Shown here: in pieces, positions 29,689 to 38,842 of the stretch
Numbering within the stretch: the first letter of the stretch is position 1
How the letters are laid out: every line of letters begins with the position of its first letter
Source of the DNA: Desulfacinum infernum DSM 9756
Lineage (GTDB): Bacteria > Desulfobacterota > Syntrophobacteria > Syntrophobacterales > DSM-9756
Length of the DNA: 64,000 bases
Assembly: GCF_900129305.1 (NCBI RefSeq)
Contig: NZ_FQVB01000020.1
Span: 1 to 64,000, forward strand
Reading direction: 5' to 3'
Notes under the pieces: model-generated
The model's database searches: none
Told to the model about the DNA's origin: nothing
What the model saw: only the letters and a program-made list of their open reading frames with translations
Made by a program: the position numbers and the translations under genes

Positions 29689-30012
29689 ATGATCATCCTG
29701 ACCACCACCCCGCACGTGGAAGGACGCAAGATCACCCACTACCACGGCATCGTGACGGGAGAAGCCATCATGGGCGCCAACGTCTTCCGGGACTTCTTCG
29801 CCAGCATCCGGGACATCGTGGGCGGCCGGGCGGCATCCTATGAAAAGGAATTGAGCAAGGCGCGGCGCATCGCCCTGGAGGAGATGAGCGAACGGGCCCG
29901 GGAGCTGGGGGCCAACGCCGTAGTGGGAATCGACATCGACTACGAGACCATCGGATCCCAGGGCAGCATGCTCATGGTCAGCGTGAGCGGAACGGCGGTG
30001 ACCTTACAGTGA
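29689..30012 (+). CDS. YbjQ/UPF0145 family protein
   Basis: A 107-residue member of the YbjQ (DUF74) family of small homo-oligomeric proteins of unknown function, sometimes annotated as heavy-metal-binding. Signatures seen are the early G[19 protein letters not shown], then [13 protein letters not shown], and [15 protein letters not shown] 29689 is preceded by GGGAAAGGAG, and the N-terminus is M-I-I-L-T-T-T-P, as expected. It is convergent with the corrinoid protein gene, separated by a GC-rich hairpin. Confidence 0.9.
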   Translation: MIILTTTPHVEGRKITHYHGIVTGEAIMGANVFRDFFASIRDIVGGRAASYEKELSKARRIALEEMSERARELGANAVVGIDIDYETIGSQGSMLMVSVSGTAVTLQ

Positions 30013-30076
30013 TCCGTAATCCGTGATGCGTGGGGTGTGGGGTGTGATGAGCGCCGAGTAAAGAATGTTGGGTGAT

Positions 30077-30100
30077 GGGGGCGGGCCTGCGCCCGCCCCC
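30077..30100. terminator. GC-rich stem-loop between convergent genes (REP-like terminator)
   Basis: GGGGGCGGGC pairs perfectly with GCCCGCCCCC around CTGC. It is located between the YbjQ stop and the 3' end of the methylamine operon, so it can end both transcripts although no T-tract is present. It belongs to the GGGGCGGG repeat family; GTGATGG-type simple repeats lie beside it. Confidence 0.55.
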
Positions 30101-30119
30101 CATTTCCAGACGAAAGGAT

Positions 30120-30767
30120 TCAATTGGTCGCCAGGAGCTGCTTTGCCACCACCACGGCCGCTCCGGCGTCCTCGGCGAATCCGTCGGCGCCGATCTTCTT
30201 CGCCCACCGTTCGGTAACGGGCGCTCCGCCCACCATGGTCTTGAAGCGGCCCTTGAGGCCCGCCTTCTTCAGGGCCTCTTCCAGCTTCTGCTGGGCGGGC
30301 ATGGTGGTGGTCAACAGGGCGCTGGTGCCGATGATGTGCGCGTTGAACTTGTCCGCCTCCTCGATGAGCCGGTCCGTGGGCACGTCCCGGCCCAGGTCCA
30401 GCACCTCGAAGCCGTTGGCCTTCAAGAGCGCCACCACGATGGTCTTGCCGATATCGTGCACGTCGCCTTCCACCGTGCCGATGACGAACCGGCCCCGGCC
30501 CTCCTGGGCGTTTCCTTCCGGAATGGCGGCGTTGATGATGTCCGTGGCCGCCTGCATGGCCTTGGCACTCATGATGAGCTCCGGCAAAAAGAGCTTTCCG
30601 GCTCCGAACATCTCGCCCACCTGGTTGATCCCGGGAACGAACGCCTGGTTGATCAGAACCAGAGGCTCGATGCCCTCCGCCAGCCCTTGGCGCGCCAGCT
30701 CCTCCGCCTTCTTGGCGTCTCCGCGAACCACGGCGTCCACGGACGCCTGAAACAGCGCTTCGCTCAT
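30120..30767 (-). CDS. Methylamine corrinoid protein (MtbC/MttC family)
   Basis: A 215-residue corrinoid carrier that accepts methyl groups on Co(I) from MtbB/MttB and gives them to a second methyltransferase. Residues about 1-88 are the helical cap domain (M-F-G-A-G-K-L-F-L-P-E-L-I-M-S-A-K-A-M), and 90-215 the B12-binding Rossmann domain with the lower-ligand motif D102-V-H104-D-I-G107, then G-T-S-A-L-L-T-T-T-M and G-G-A-P-V-T. It is last in the run mttB2-mttB-mtbB, 62 nt after mtbB, with GGAGGAA upstream of the ATG. It is the only corrinoid protein in the window; mtbC and mttC cannot be told apart by eye. Confidence 0.93.
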   Translation of the reverse strand: MSEALFQASVDAVVRGDAKKAEELARQGLAEGIEPLVLINQAFVPGINQVGEMFGAGKLFLPELIMSAKAMQAATDIINAAIPEGNAQEGRGRFVIGTVEGDVHDIGKTIVVALLKANGFEVLDLGRDVPTDRLIEEADKFNAHIIGTSALLTTTMPAQQKLEEALKKAGLKGRFKTMVGGAPVTERWAKKIGADGFAEDAGAAVVVAKQLLATN

Positions 30768-30829
30768 GAAATTCCTCCTGCCTCCTCATCGTCGGCGCCG
30801 CCCGCCCGTCGGACGGCGCCCTTCCCTGC

Positions 30830-32236
30830 TCAAATGCCCAGTTGAGACCGAAACAGCTGCACGGACCGGATGGGCACGCCCAGAAGTTCCGCAATACGCC
30901 ATTTGGCCCGTATGCCCTTGGGGCTTCCCGCAATCGAGGTGACCGTGCCGAGGCCCAGGTCCTTCCTGATCTCGCGCATGATCTCTTCGTCGGTCAGCTC
31001 GAAGACGTCCACCCCCAGCTTTTCCGCCACATACCGCTTGGCTTCGTGGATCTTCATGCGACGGGTGAGCTGCATCCACGCCACCAGATCTCCGGCAGTG
31101 CGGATGCCGCCCATGCACGAAGCCATGATATGGGCGGTGTGCATCCCCAAAGGATCCCCCACGCCTATCTACAACCCGTCGGCTTTGCCGATCTGCACCA
31201 GCGCCTTGGACACCCGGGTGACCGCATCGATGGGGGGCTGCTCCATCATGGGAACCCCGCACACGCCCATGCCCACATTGGCATGAACCGGAATGGACGA
31301 AGCTTCCGAAGCGGCCTTGACGAAGGTCACCGCCCGAGCCAGGTTCCAGGCCACCGATTCGGTGGTGGCCGTACTCACCGCCACGCCGTAGATGTCCACA
31401 CCGGCGGCTTCCGCCACCTTCACCTGCTCATGGGGGTAGAGCCCCGCCAGGCGTCGCCCCTGGTATTCCACACCGCCGTGCATCCCCAGAACGAACTCCC
31501 CCGCCCCGCCCATGATAATGGGAAGGTCCGGCAGGTCCTTCTTCAGTTCTTCCACGGCCTGGAGCGCCGCCAGGTAGTCGGCGTCCCCCGCCGAACCGCA
31601 CGTGTCGAAGTTGAGCCCTTCCAGGCCCACTTCGGCCAGGCGCCGGCCCACGAAGACCAGGTCCCTTCGCAGATGCTCGCAGGCCTCCTCCTGGGCCGCC
31701 CGCGCCTCGTCGATCTTCCCGAGAGGCATCAGCTCCGCCGCGTTGGCACACGGCCCGTCGGGCTGGAAGTACAGGCCCATGTTGGGCTGGGCGCCGTAGA
31801 GAAACGGCGCCGTGGTCACCTGGGAGATGTTGTAGTAGTCGTTGGCTTCGAAGTTGATGATGGGCTTGACGGGCTTGTAGCTGTAGTCGCTGTGGCCCAT
31901 GGAGGTGGTGTCCGCCCCGCAGGCCCGCTCATAGGTGAGCACCGCCTGCAGGCGGCTCAGGGGCGCTCCCACCCCTCCTCCGTCCTGGCCGGAATAGAAG
32001 CTCATGGAACAGCCGTCGTCGGTGACGATCACCTCACGGCCCGGCTCCACGCTCACGATCCGGCCCGGCTCCGCCAGGATGGCGAACAGCTCCTCCTGTT
32101 CCGCCTCGGTCAGCTCCGGAACCCCGGCGCGGCGGGCCGCCTCGGCCGTCCCCCGCCGGATGTCGTCCCGGATCTCCTGGGCGTCCATGGCGAGCCGCTC
32201 TCCGTCCCCCATGCGGGTCAGGATTTTTTGACTCAT
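30830..32236 (-). CDS. mtbB: Dimethylamine methyltransferase MtbB with in-frame amber (pyrrolysine) codon
   Basis: A 468-residue protein if TAG at 31169-31171 is read as pyrrolysine (residue 356). It transfers a methyl group from dimethylamine to the corrinoid protein. The frame continues without any other stop, and the context is the family's: K-A-D-G-L-[Pyl]-I-G-V-G-D-P-L-G-M-H-T-A-H. Pyl near residue 356 in a ~467-residue protein matches what I recall for methanogen MtbB. The part 3' of TAG (110 residues) is conserved and includes M-G-G-I-R-T-A-G-D-L, so truncation would remove family sequence. The start ATG has GGAG upstream, 23 nt after mttB. The true stop is TGA. The pyl genes on the same strand supply the decoding. 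Confidence 0.93.
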
Positions 32237-32259
32237 CGGGCTCTCCGTCTCCTTCCCCT

Positions 32260-33735
32260 TCAGGATTTTTCCCGCTCCACGCGCCGCTCCTCATCCTCCA
32301 CGATGGAGCGGATCTCCCGGAGCACCCCTTCGCTCAGAGGCTCCGGTCGGTGGTTTTCCAGGATCCATCGGGCCTTTTCCACGGCGCGCTCGTAGGCCGT
32401 GGTGGATCCCGCCTTTTCCCAGTTGGCCCGCATCCTCCGATCCATCAGCTCCACGTCCGACTGGCTGCGCATGCCCGCCAGGGTGTGGGGGTGGATGAGG
32501 AAGTTTCCACCGGGACCGATCTCCCGGATCACGTCCACGGCCAGGGTGTCGTCGGTGACCGGCACCCCCCGCAGGGTGAACTTGATCATGCGGGCGAACT
32601 CACAATCCAGCACCAGTTGGCCATAGTCGAAGGTGATGCCGCTTTCGAGCATCCCCAGACCGTAGATCATATTGGCACCTGCCAATGCGACCAAAAGTCC
32701 GGTGAGAGTCTTCTCATGGCCCATCTGGCAATCGGAGATCTTGCCGTCGCCCTATCCACCGGCCACGTAGCTCGGCAGATTGTAATAGCGGGCCAGCCGC
32801 ACCACGGCGGCGTTGATGAGGGCGCATTCCGGCGTTCCCACGGTGGCCAGGGCCCGCTTCAAATCCATGGCCGTGGTGGAGCTGCCGTAGATCACCGGGG
32901 CGCCCCGCCGGGTGAGCTGACTCAGGGTGATCCCCGAAAGGATCTCCGCGTTGTGGGTCACCAGAGCCCCCGCCAGGCTCACCGGCGCCGTCCCGCCCGC
33001 CATGGCCATGGACAGGATGTTGCACGTGACCCCGTTTCGGGCCGATTCCATGATGATCTCACAACACTCCCGAATCAGCGTGAGGGGACTCACCGGGCAG
33101 GTGGTAAACGAGACGATGGGGCGTTCCCACAGCTTCTTCACCCCGCCCACGATGGCCCCCGCCATCTCCAGGATCCGGTTGAGCAACCGGCCGTTTCCGG
33201 GACCGAACGCGCAGTGCTTGGTGGTGTTGGTGAGATAGGCCTCGGCATTGTGCAGGGGCACCACGTCCTGGTTCACATCGTGGGCCCCCAGCGCCTTCTC
33301 GCAGAAGTCCACCTCGTCCAGGTAGTCGATGACCCGGGCCGTCTCCACCAGGTCCTTCTTGACCGGCGTTCGGTTTTCTCCCGTGTAGAGGTCGTTGATC
33401 TTCACCCCTTCACTGAAGTTGGTGAAGTGCACCCGGGTGCCCTCCAGCACCAGGTCGTGCTTCGGGTCCCGTCCGGCCAGAACCACCTTGGACGGCGCGG
33501 AGCGCAAGGCGTCTTCCACCAGGTGGGGCGGAATCCGCACCCGCTTGGTCGCCGGATCCACCCGGGCTCCCGCATCCGCGAACCGTTCCATGGCCCTCTC
33601 GTCCTCCACGATCACCCCGGTGCGGTCGAGAACCTCCAGGGTGGCGTGGTGGATCTCCCGCAGCTCGTCCTCGGTGAGGATGTTGAGGCTCAGGCCGCGG
33701 CTGAGAAGGCCCCCCGCATGCATCGCTCGTTTCAT
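32260..33735 (-). CDS. mttB: Trimethylamine methyltransferase MttB with in-frame amber (pyrrolysine) codon
   Basis: A 491-residue protein with one in-frame TAG at 32752-32754 (codon 328), in the context S-Y-V-A-G-G-[Pyl]-G-D-G-K-I-S-D-C-Q-M-G-H-E-K. This is the pyrrolysine context of MttB; I recall position 334 of 495 in M. barkeri. It moves one methyl from trimethylamine to the corrinoid protein, leaving dimethylamine for MtbB encoded 23 nt downstream. Both halves have family sequence (start L-N-I-L-T-E-D-E-L-R-E-I-H; after TAG, G-P-G-G-N-F-L). AAAGGAG precedes the ATG. The true stop is TGA. If TAG acted as a stop, the protein would lose 163 conserved residues. Confidence 0.94.
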
Positions 33736-33820
33736 GGGCTCCTTTCTTTGTTGACAGCTTTCGGCCGTCGGTTCTCGTTTCCGTTTGTGGATGGGGGATT
33801 CGTCCCCTGCCCTTCCATCC

Positions 33821-35242
33821 TTAATCCTTCAATCCTTCCAACCTCTTCCTTCCGCGCTCCAGGACGGCATCGTGGTCGTCGGGAACGGGCGCCGAGGAAA
33901 GCCGTTCCAGGGTGTAAGCCCGGAGACGCTCCAGCGCAGCGGGCTCCCCCTCCTCCCTCCACCTTTCCAGGCTCAAATGGGGCCAGATGGGGCTCTCGTA
34001 GCCCAGAGAGCGAAAGAGCCGGAAGGTCTCGCGGGATCCCAGGAAGTTGCCCCCCGGCCCCACCTCCCCAAGCTCCTCCAGCAACGTCGCCGTCTCGGCC
34101 GGCTCCACTCCATCCGCCAGTTGCCGGGCCTGCCGAATCACCTCGTCCGCATAGACCACCGTCATGGGGCAAAAGACCAGGGAGTCGAAATTTCCGCCCA
34201 CAAAGGGCGCAAGACCAATCTTTCCCATGCATGCCGTGAGGTGGTTCATCCACAGGCATCCGGCGGCGAGAAGATCGGGCCCCCAGCCCGGCCCGCTCCC
34301 CGACGTTCCCGAATGGGGAATCCCGTAAAAGGCCATCATCTCGGCACAGGCCACATTGAGCAGCATGGTGTGCGGGGTGTAGAGGCTCACCATGGTCCGC
34401 ATGTCGAACCCGGCCGGGAGCATGCCCAGGATGACGGGAGTGCCGGGTTTCATGGCCTGGGCAAGCACCAGCCCCGCCAAGAGTTCCGCGTTCAACATGG
34501 CCAGGGCGCTTCCGGGAGCGATGGGTACGGTGGCTCCGCCCATGCCGTAGCTGTTGTAGATGAGCGGCAGGCCCCGGTTCACCGCAGCAGCCATCTTGCG
34601 GACCGTTTCGGCGTTGATCACCAGGGGCGAAATGGGGTTCACGTAGGGAAGAACCCAGGGGCGGGCCGCCAGGTCCCCGCACGCCTCCTCCAGAAGATCC
34701 AGGACCGGCTCGAAGGAGGATTCGTCGGATACGAGAAGCACCAAAGGCTTCGTCGTGTTGGCGGCCATCTCCAAGGCCGCCGTGCGATCCGCCGCATGGG
34801 CCGGGAGATCCTGGAGGACGCCCGGCGTGGATACCAGGTCGAACTGATCCAGTGCATTCCCGAGCCGGACACTCAGGCGGAGATGCTCCAGGAAAAAGGG
34901 ATCCACCCGCCCTGAACGCGGATCCTGGTAGTAGAGGTTGGTGACACCGATGCCGAAGCGGGCGGGACGTTGGCCGGGACCGCCCACGGTGAACCGGAGT
35001 TCACCCCGGCGGTCATAGACGTCCACCGAATCGGGCGCCTGATCCAGCGCCCAGGTCACCACCTCTTCGGGGATCAGGACGCGGGTATCCTCCACCCGGC
35101 ACCCGGCACGTTCGAGCAACGAACGCGCCGGAGCGTCGTCCACACGCACCCCGATGCGTCCCAGGACCTCCAGGGATTGCCGGTGCAGCTCCCGGCATTG
35201 GTCTTCGGTGAGGACCTGGATCTGCGGGCGAATCGGGTCCAT
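33821..35242 (-). CDS. MttB superfamily methyltransferase lacking pyrrolysine
   Basis: A 473-residue MttB paralogue (COG5598) read without any in-frame stop. It aligns with the neighbour through L-T-E-D-Q-C-R-E-L-H at the start and V-G-P-G-G-N-F-L-G late. At the Pyl position it reads I-P-H-S-G-T-S-G-S316-G-P-G instead of L-P-S-Y-V-A-G-G-[Pyl]-G-D-G, so Ser replaces Pyl. Known non-Pyl members demethylate quaternary amines: MtgB on glycine betaine, MtcB on carnitine, MtpB on proline betaine. A quaternary amine substrate is therefore inferred; the upstream amino acid transporter and aminotransferase hint at a methylated amino acid. It has its own promoter and palindrome (35267-35315). Confidence 0.9.
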   Translation of the reverse strand: MDPIRPQIQVLTEDQCRELHRQSLEVLGRIGVRVDDAPARSLLERAGCRVEDTRVLIPEEVVTWALDQAPDSVDVYDRRGELRFTVGGPGQRPARFGIGVTNLYYQDPRSGRVDPFFLEHLRLSVRLGNALDQFDLVSTPGVLQDLPAHAADRTAALEMAANTTKPLVLLVSDESSFEPVLDLLEEACGDLAARPWVLPYVNPISPLVINAETVRKMAAAVNRGLPLIYNSYGMGGATVPIAPGSALAMLNAELLAGLVLAQAMKPGTPVILGMLPAGFDMRTMVSLYTPHTMLLNVACAEMMAFYGIPHSGTSGSGPGWGPDLLAAGCLWMNHLTACMGKIGLAPFVGGNFDSLVFCPMTVVYADEVIRQARQLADGVEPAETATLLEELGEVGPGGNFLGSRETFRLFRSLGYESPIWPHLSLERWREEGEPAALERLRAYTLERLSSAPVPDDHDAVLERGRKRLEGLKD

Positions 35243-35266
35243 GGCCTACTCCGTGGTTCCTGGCTA

Positions 35267-35286
35267 GTTGTCATGATCAGGACAAC
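35267..35286. promoter_or_regulatory. Candidate operator: inverted repeat GTTGTC-N8-GACAAC
   Basis: A perfect 6-bp inverted repeat, directly downstream of the -10 box of the non-Pyl mttB promoter and 24 nt before its start codon. Fifteen of 20 positions match a string at 40600-40619, just upstream of the TrmB-like regulator gene in the same orientation. Autoregulation plus control of the methyltransferase operon is inferred. Confidence 0.4.
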
Positions 35287-35315
35287 ATCTAGCACCGGGA
35301 TCTTTTTCGTGTCAA
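35286..35315 (-). promoter_or_regulatory. Promoter of the mttB2-mttB-mtbB-mtbC operon
   Basis: On the minus strand a perfect -35 TTGACA (35310-35315), 18-bp spacer and TAGATG (35286-35291). It lies 44 nt from the start codon of the non-Pyl mttB gene, in the 272-nt gap after the ABC transporter genes. Confidence 0.6.
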
Positions 35316-35438
35316 CGGAATCCGCAGGCCGGGGGTGGGGGATAAGGGATAAGGGATAAAGGGGAATGATGCAGAACCGATGGCGGAGAGCCGTAAACCG
35401 ACAGCCGGTGGCCGACGGCCGAGACCCTACAGCTTGCC

Positions 35439-35459
35439 GGGCGGGGATGTACCCCGCCC
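35439..35459. terminator. GC-rich stem-loop after the ABC transporter operon (REP-like)
   Basis: GGGCGGGG pairs with CCCCGCCC around a 5-nt loop, 56 nt past the stop of the ABC ATPase gene and before the promoter of the next operon. No T-tract is present. The surrounding 35374-35426 carries CCGTAAACCGACAGCC-type simple repeats. Confidence 0.5.
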
Positions 35460-35514
35460 CGACACCCAGGCACAGCCCCTCCCCCTCATCCCAAAGGGCC
35501 CGGGGCATCCCGGA

Positions 35515-36288
35515 TCAGTCGTGATTGGTGAGGATGTGGGCCAGAAACTGCCGGCTTCGCGCTTCCTTGGGGTTGGTGAAGATCTCTTCCGGAGGGCCCG
35601 ATTCCACCCAGACCCCGCCGTCCATGATGAGCACCCGGTCGGCCACGTCCCGGGCAAAATGCATCTCATGGGTCACGGCGATGATGGTCATACCTTCCGC
35701 AGCCAGGCGCTCCATCACGTCCACCACCTCTTTCACCAACTCGGGGTCCAGGGCTGAGGTGGGCTCGTCGAAGAGCATCACGTCCGGCTTCATGGCCAGG
35801 CTGCGGGCGATGGCCACCCGTTGCTGCTGGCCGCCCGACAGCCGGGACGGGTACTCGTCCCGCTTGTCGGTAAGACCCACCCAAGCCAAAAGCTCCTCGG
35901 CATAAGGAATGGCTTCCTTCTTGGATTGGCCCAGAACGGTCACCGGCCCTTCGATGATGTTTTCCAATGCGGTCATGTGGGGGAAAAGGTTGAAGGACTG
36001 GAAGCACATGCCCACCCGCCGGCGGATTTCCAGGATCTTGGCGTTGTGCTCTTTGGTCTTCTTTCCCGCTCCGATGGTGATGTCCCCCACCCGGATGGTG
36101 CCGGCCGTGGGCTCTTCCAGGAAGTTGATGCAGCGAAGCAACGTGCTTTTGCCGGACCCGGACGGGCCCAGGATGACCACCACTTCGCCCTTTTTCACCT
36201 CCAGGTCGATGCCGCGAAGAACGTGGAGATCTTCGCCGAAGACCTTATGCAGATTGGACACTTCCACCATGGTGTCGTTTTTCATCAT
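35515..36288 (-). CDS. Polar amino acid ABC transporter ATP-binding protein (GlnQ/HisP type)
   Basis: A 257-residue ABC ATPase of the polar amino acid uptake family. Walker [10 protein letters not shown] (about 41-49), Q-loop in [13 protein letters not shown] signature L-S-G-G-Q-Q-Q-R, Walker [14 protein letters not shown] and the H-loop in A-V-T-H-E-M are all intact. The start overlaps the permease stop by 4 nt, so the two are translationally coupled. The cognate binding protein is encoded at 38843-39694, beyond the aminotransferase gene. Substrate is not readable from the ATPase; context suggests an amino acid or betaine-like compound. Confidence 0.94.
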   Translation of the reverse strand: MMKNDTMVEVSNLHKVFGEDLHVLRGIDLEVKKGEVVVILGPSGSGKSTLLRCINFLEEPTAGTIRVGDITIGAGKKTKEHNAKILEIRRRVGMCFQSFNLFPHMTALENIIEGPVTVLGQSKKEAIPYAEELLAWVGLTDKRDEYPSRLSGGQQQRVAIARSLAMKPDVMLFDEPTSALDPELVKEVVDVMERLAAEGMTIIAVTHEMHFARDVADRVLIMDGGVWVESGPPEEIFTNPKEARSRQFLAHILTNHD

Positions 36289-37151
36289 CCGTTGACCCCC
36301 CGGTCTCCCTTGGCCATGCGCGCCTCAATGTGTTCTTGAACCGTTTGCAAGATGATGCACAGGACCCAATAGATGAGCGCAGCCAGGATGAGCATCTCCA
36401 GGGACTGGAAGTAGCGTCGGCCCACCTTGATGGCCCGATAGCTCAGTTCCCACACCCCCATGAGCGAAACCAGGGAGGAATCCTTGATCATGGCGATGAA
36501 TTCGTTGGAGATGGGAGGAATGATGACCCGAAGGGCCTGGGGGAAGATGATGCGGCGCATCATCTGGCTGTCGGTCATGCCCAGGGCCTTGGCGGCTTCC
36601 CGCTGGCCGATGCCGATGGATTCGATACCGGCCCGAACCGTTTCGGTCATGTACGCGCCGTAACAGACGCCCAGGGCCAGGACGCCCGCAGCGATGGCCG
36701 GAAGGGTGAACCAGGCCTGGGCCCCGTGGACCCCCATCTCTTCCAAGGACTTGCCGATCTGGGGCAGGGCCAGGTACCACATGTAAACTTGGACCAGCAG
36801 GGGCGTTCCGCGGATGAACGACACATAGGCCGTGGCGACGCTGTTGGCGATGGGGTTCCGCGACAGCCGGCCCAGGGCTCCGATCACAGACAGGATACAG
36901 GCCAGGGATATGGCCAGGAAGGACACCAGAAGCGTGTAGCCCATGCCCGCCATGATGAACCCGAACCAGCGGGCCATGAAGGCGAAATCCAGGCCCAACA
37001 TGTACAGGAACCCGAAGAGCATCATCAGGAGGGTGAAGAGGGCCAAGGCGTTGTTTCGCCTGAAGCGCCTCTTGGCATCCGCCGTCTCCTTGAGAACGGC
37101 CAGCGCCTCGGGCGGGATCCCCGGGGCGCCCTTTGAGATCGTTTCATTCAT
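36285..37151 (-). CDS. Polar amino acid ABC transporter permease
   Basis: A 288-residue inner-membrane permease of the HisMQ/GlnP type. The N-terminal 35 residues are cytoplasmic, then about six membrane segments. The family block is [12 protein letters not shown], and the EAA-loop is [13 protein letters not shown], which contacts the ATPase. Only one permease gene is present, so it probably works as a homodimer. ATG 37151 is chosen over a TTG at 37169. It sits 124 nt after the aminotransferase gene, suggesting an uptake-plus-catabolism operon with 35515-39694. Confidence 0.93.
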   Translation of the reverse strand: MNETISKGAPGIPPEALAVLKETADAKRRFRRNNALALFTLLMMLFGFLYMLGLDFAFMARWFGFIMAGMGYTLLVSFLAISLACILSVIGALGRLSRNPIANSVATAYVSFIRGTPLLVQVYMWYLALPQIGKSLEEMGVHGAQAWFTLPAIAAGVLALGVCYGAYMTETVRAGIESIGIGQREAAKALGMTDSQMMRRIIFPQALRVIIPPISNEFIAMIKDSSLVSLMGVWELSYRAIKVGRRYFQSLEMLILAALIYWVLCIILQTVQEHIEARMAKGDRGVNG

Positions 37152-37275
37152 TCCCTGTTCTCCACACAAATCCCTTTCGCCCGCCGGCTGTCTCTCCTAT
37201 GTTGGCCGGGCCCACAGGCGACGGGCCCATGGTCTGTTCCGTTGCAACGCAGTCCTTTTGGAAAGCGAAGGCCCC

Positions 37276-38604
37276 TCACGCGTAGACCACCTCTTTCAGG
37301 GCCTCTTCGAAGATCTCCAGGCACGTGTCGATCTGTTCCGCCGTGACGGTGAGGGCCGGGGCAAAGCGCACCGTATTCATCCCGCATCCCAGAAGCAGCA
37401 GGCCCTTTTCGAAGGCGCGTCGCACCAGGGCGTTTCGCCAGTCGCCGGCCCGCTCCTTGGTCTCCCGATCCTTGACCAGCTCCACGCCCACCATGAGGCC
37501 CTTTCCGCGCACATCGCCCATGGACTCGTGGGATCGTTGGAGCGCCCGGAGGCCTTCCAACAATCGTTCCCCTTGCAGCCGGGCGTTTTCCATGAGCCCC
37601 TCTTCCACCAAATCCAGGGTAACAAGAGCGGCGGTGCACGACACCGGGTTGCCGCCGAAGGTGGAAGCGTGGGAACCCGCCTCCCAGTCCATGATGTCGG
37701 CGCGCGCCACCATGGCGCCCAGGGGCAGGCCGGAAGCGATTCCCTTGGCGAGAGCCACGATGTCCGGCACCACGCCGTAGTGTTCCATGGCGAACATCTT
37801 TCCCGTGCGGCCGATGCCGGTCTGGACCTCGTCGGCCACGTAGAGGATGCCGTACTTGTGGGCGATGTCGTAGAGCTTGCGGTGGAATTCGGGCGGCGGT
37901 ACCACGTAACCCCCCTCGCCCTGGATGGGCTCCACGAAAATCGCCGCCACTTCCTCAGGAGGCATGGTAGTGCGAAAGAGGGTGTCTTCCACCCACTGGA
38001 CGCACTGGATGTCGCACGCGGGGTAGGTGAGATTGTACGGGCACCGGTAACAATAGGCGTAGGGAATGTGGGTGATGCCGGGTACGAAGGGATTGTAGTG
38101 CTTTTTTTGGATGGTTTTGCTGGCCGTGAGCGAGAGCGCCCCCATGGTCCGGCCGTGGAAGGCCCCGAAGAAGGCGATGTTCAGCTCCCGCCGGGTGTGC
38201 CACCGGGCCAGCTTGAAGGCCGCCTCCACGGCCTCGGCCCCCGAGTTGCCGAAATAGACCCGGTAGGGCTCCTTGGGAGAAACCAGCGCGGCCAGTCTTT
38301 CGGCCAGCTCGATCTGGGGGGTGTAGTAGAAATCGGTCCCCGACATGTGGAGCAGCTTTTCGCTCTGCCGTCGGATGGCTTCCACCACCCTGGGATGGCA
38401 ATGGCCGGTGGCGCACACGGCGATGCCGGACGTGAAGTCCAGGTACACATTGCCGTCCACGTCTTCGATCCAAAGTCCGCGGCCCCGTTCCACCACCAAG
38501 GGATAGTCGCGGGTATAGGACGGCGAGACCACCCGGGTGTCCCGCTCGATGTGCGCCTTGGCCTTGGGGCCCGGCGGGGGTGTCTTGATCAAGGGTCGTT
38601 CCAC
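37276..38604 (-). CDS. Class III PLP aminotransferase (4-aminobutyrate aminotransferase-like)
   Basis: A 442-residue fold-type I, class III aminotransferase. It shows G-N-S-G-A-E-A-V-E-A-A (PLP phosphate), F-F-G-A-F-H-G-R-T, E-P-I-Q-G-E-G-G and D-E-V-Q-T-G-I-G-R-T-G (PLP-binding Asp). The catalytic Lys is in A-L-A-K-G-I-A-S-G-L-P-L-G-A, and S-T-F-G-G-N-P-V-S-C is conserved. An inserted Cys cluster (Y-C-Y-R-C-P-Y, C-D-I-Q-C) is typical of the archaeal-type GABA/omega-amino acid branch. GTG 38604 is preferred (GGGAGGAC upstream, family length). It lies between transporter genes, so it probably deaminates the imported or demethylated amino acid. Exact substrate unknown. Confidence 0.9.
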   Translation of the reverse strand: MERPLIKTPPPGPKAKAHIERDTRVVSPSYTRDYPLVVERGRGLWIEDVDGNVYLDFTSGIAVCATGHCHPRVVEAIRRQSEKLLHMSGTDFYYTPQIELAERLAALVSPKEPYRVYFGNSGAEAVEAAFKLARWHTRRELNIAFFGAFHGRTMGALSLTASKTIQKKHYNPFVPGITHIPYAYCYRCPYNLTYPACDIQCVQWVEDTLFRTTMPPEEVAAIFVEPIQGEGGYVVPPPEFHRKLYDIAHKYGILYVADEVQTGIGRTGKMFAMEHYGVVPDIVALAKGIASGLPLGAMVARADIMDWEAGSHASTFGGNPVSCTAALVTLDLVEEGLMENARLQGERLLEGLRALQRSHESMGDVRGKGLMVGVELVKDRETKERAGDWRNALVRRAFEKGLLLLGCGMNTVRFAPALTVTAEQIDTCLEIFEEALKEVVYA

Positions 38605-38789
38605 GCCATGTCCTCCCTTTTCCGCCCGCGGCGGAGCCCCACGTGCCATGGGGCCTGCGAACCCGCCACGAACAAGTTTCCATCGCTTGGGCAAAGGGGC
38701 TTCCGGAAGGAAGCCGGCATAGGATTTGTCTTTCGAGGGATCGCGGGCGGGGCAAAAATCCGCCGCTATCCAACGAGTTCCCCTCCGTT

Positions 38790-38820
38790 CGCAGGGGCGG
38801 GCCTGGCGCCCGTCCCTGCG
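38790..38820. repeat. REP-like imperfect palindrome
   Basis: CGCAGGGGCGGGC and GCCCGTCCCTGCG flank a short CTGG-type loop, lying between the binding-protein and aminotransferase genes. It is a member of the GGGGCGGGC repeat family seen at eight or more other sites in this window. Confidence 0.6.
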
Positions 38821-38842
38821 CATCGCACGATGGGAACGCCTC

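Noticed and set aside
30830-33735. Reading mtbB and mttB as pseudogenes split by nonsense mutations
   Set aside because: Both stops are TAG at family-specific Pyl contexts, all 3' sequence is conserved, and a full pyl cassette is present on the same strand.
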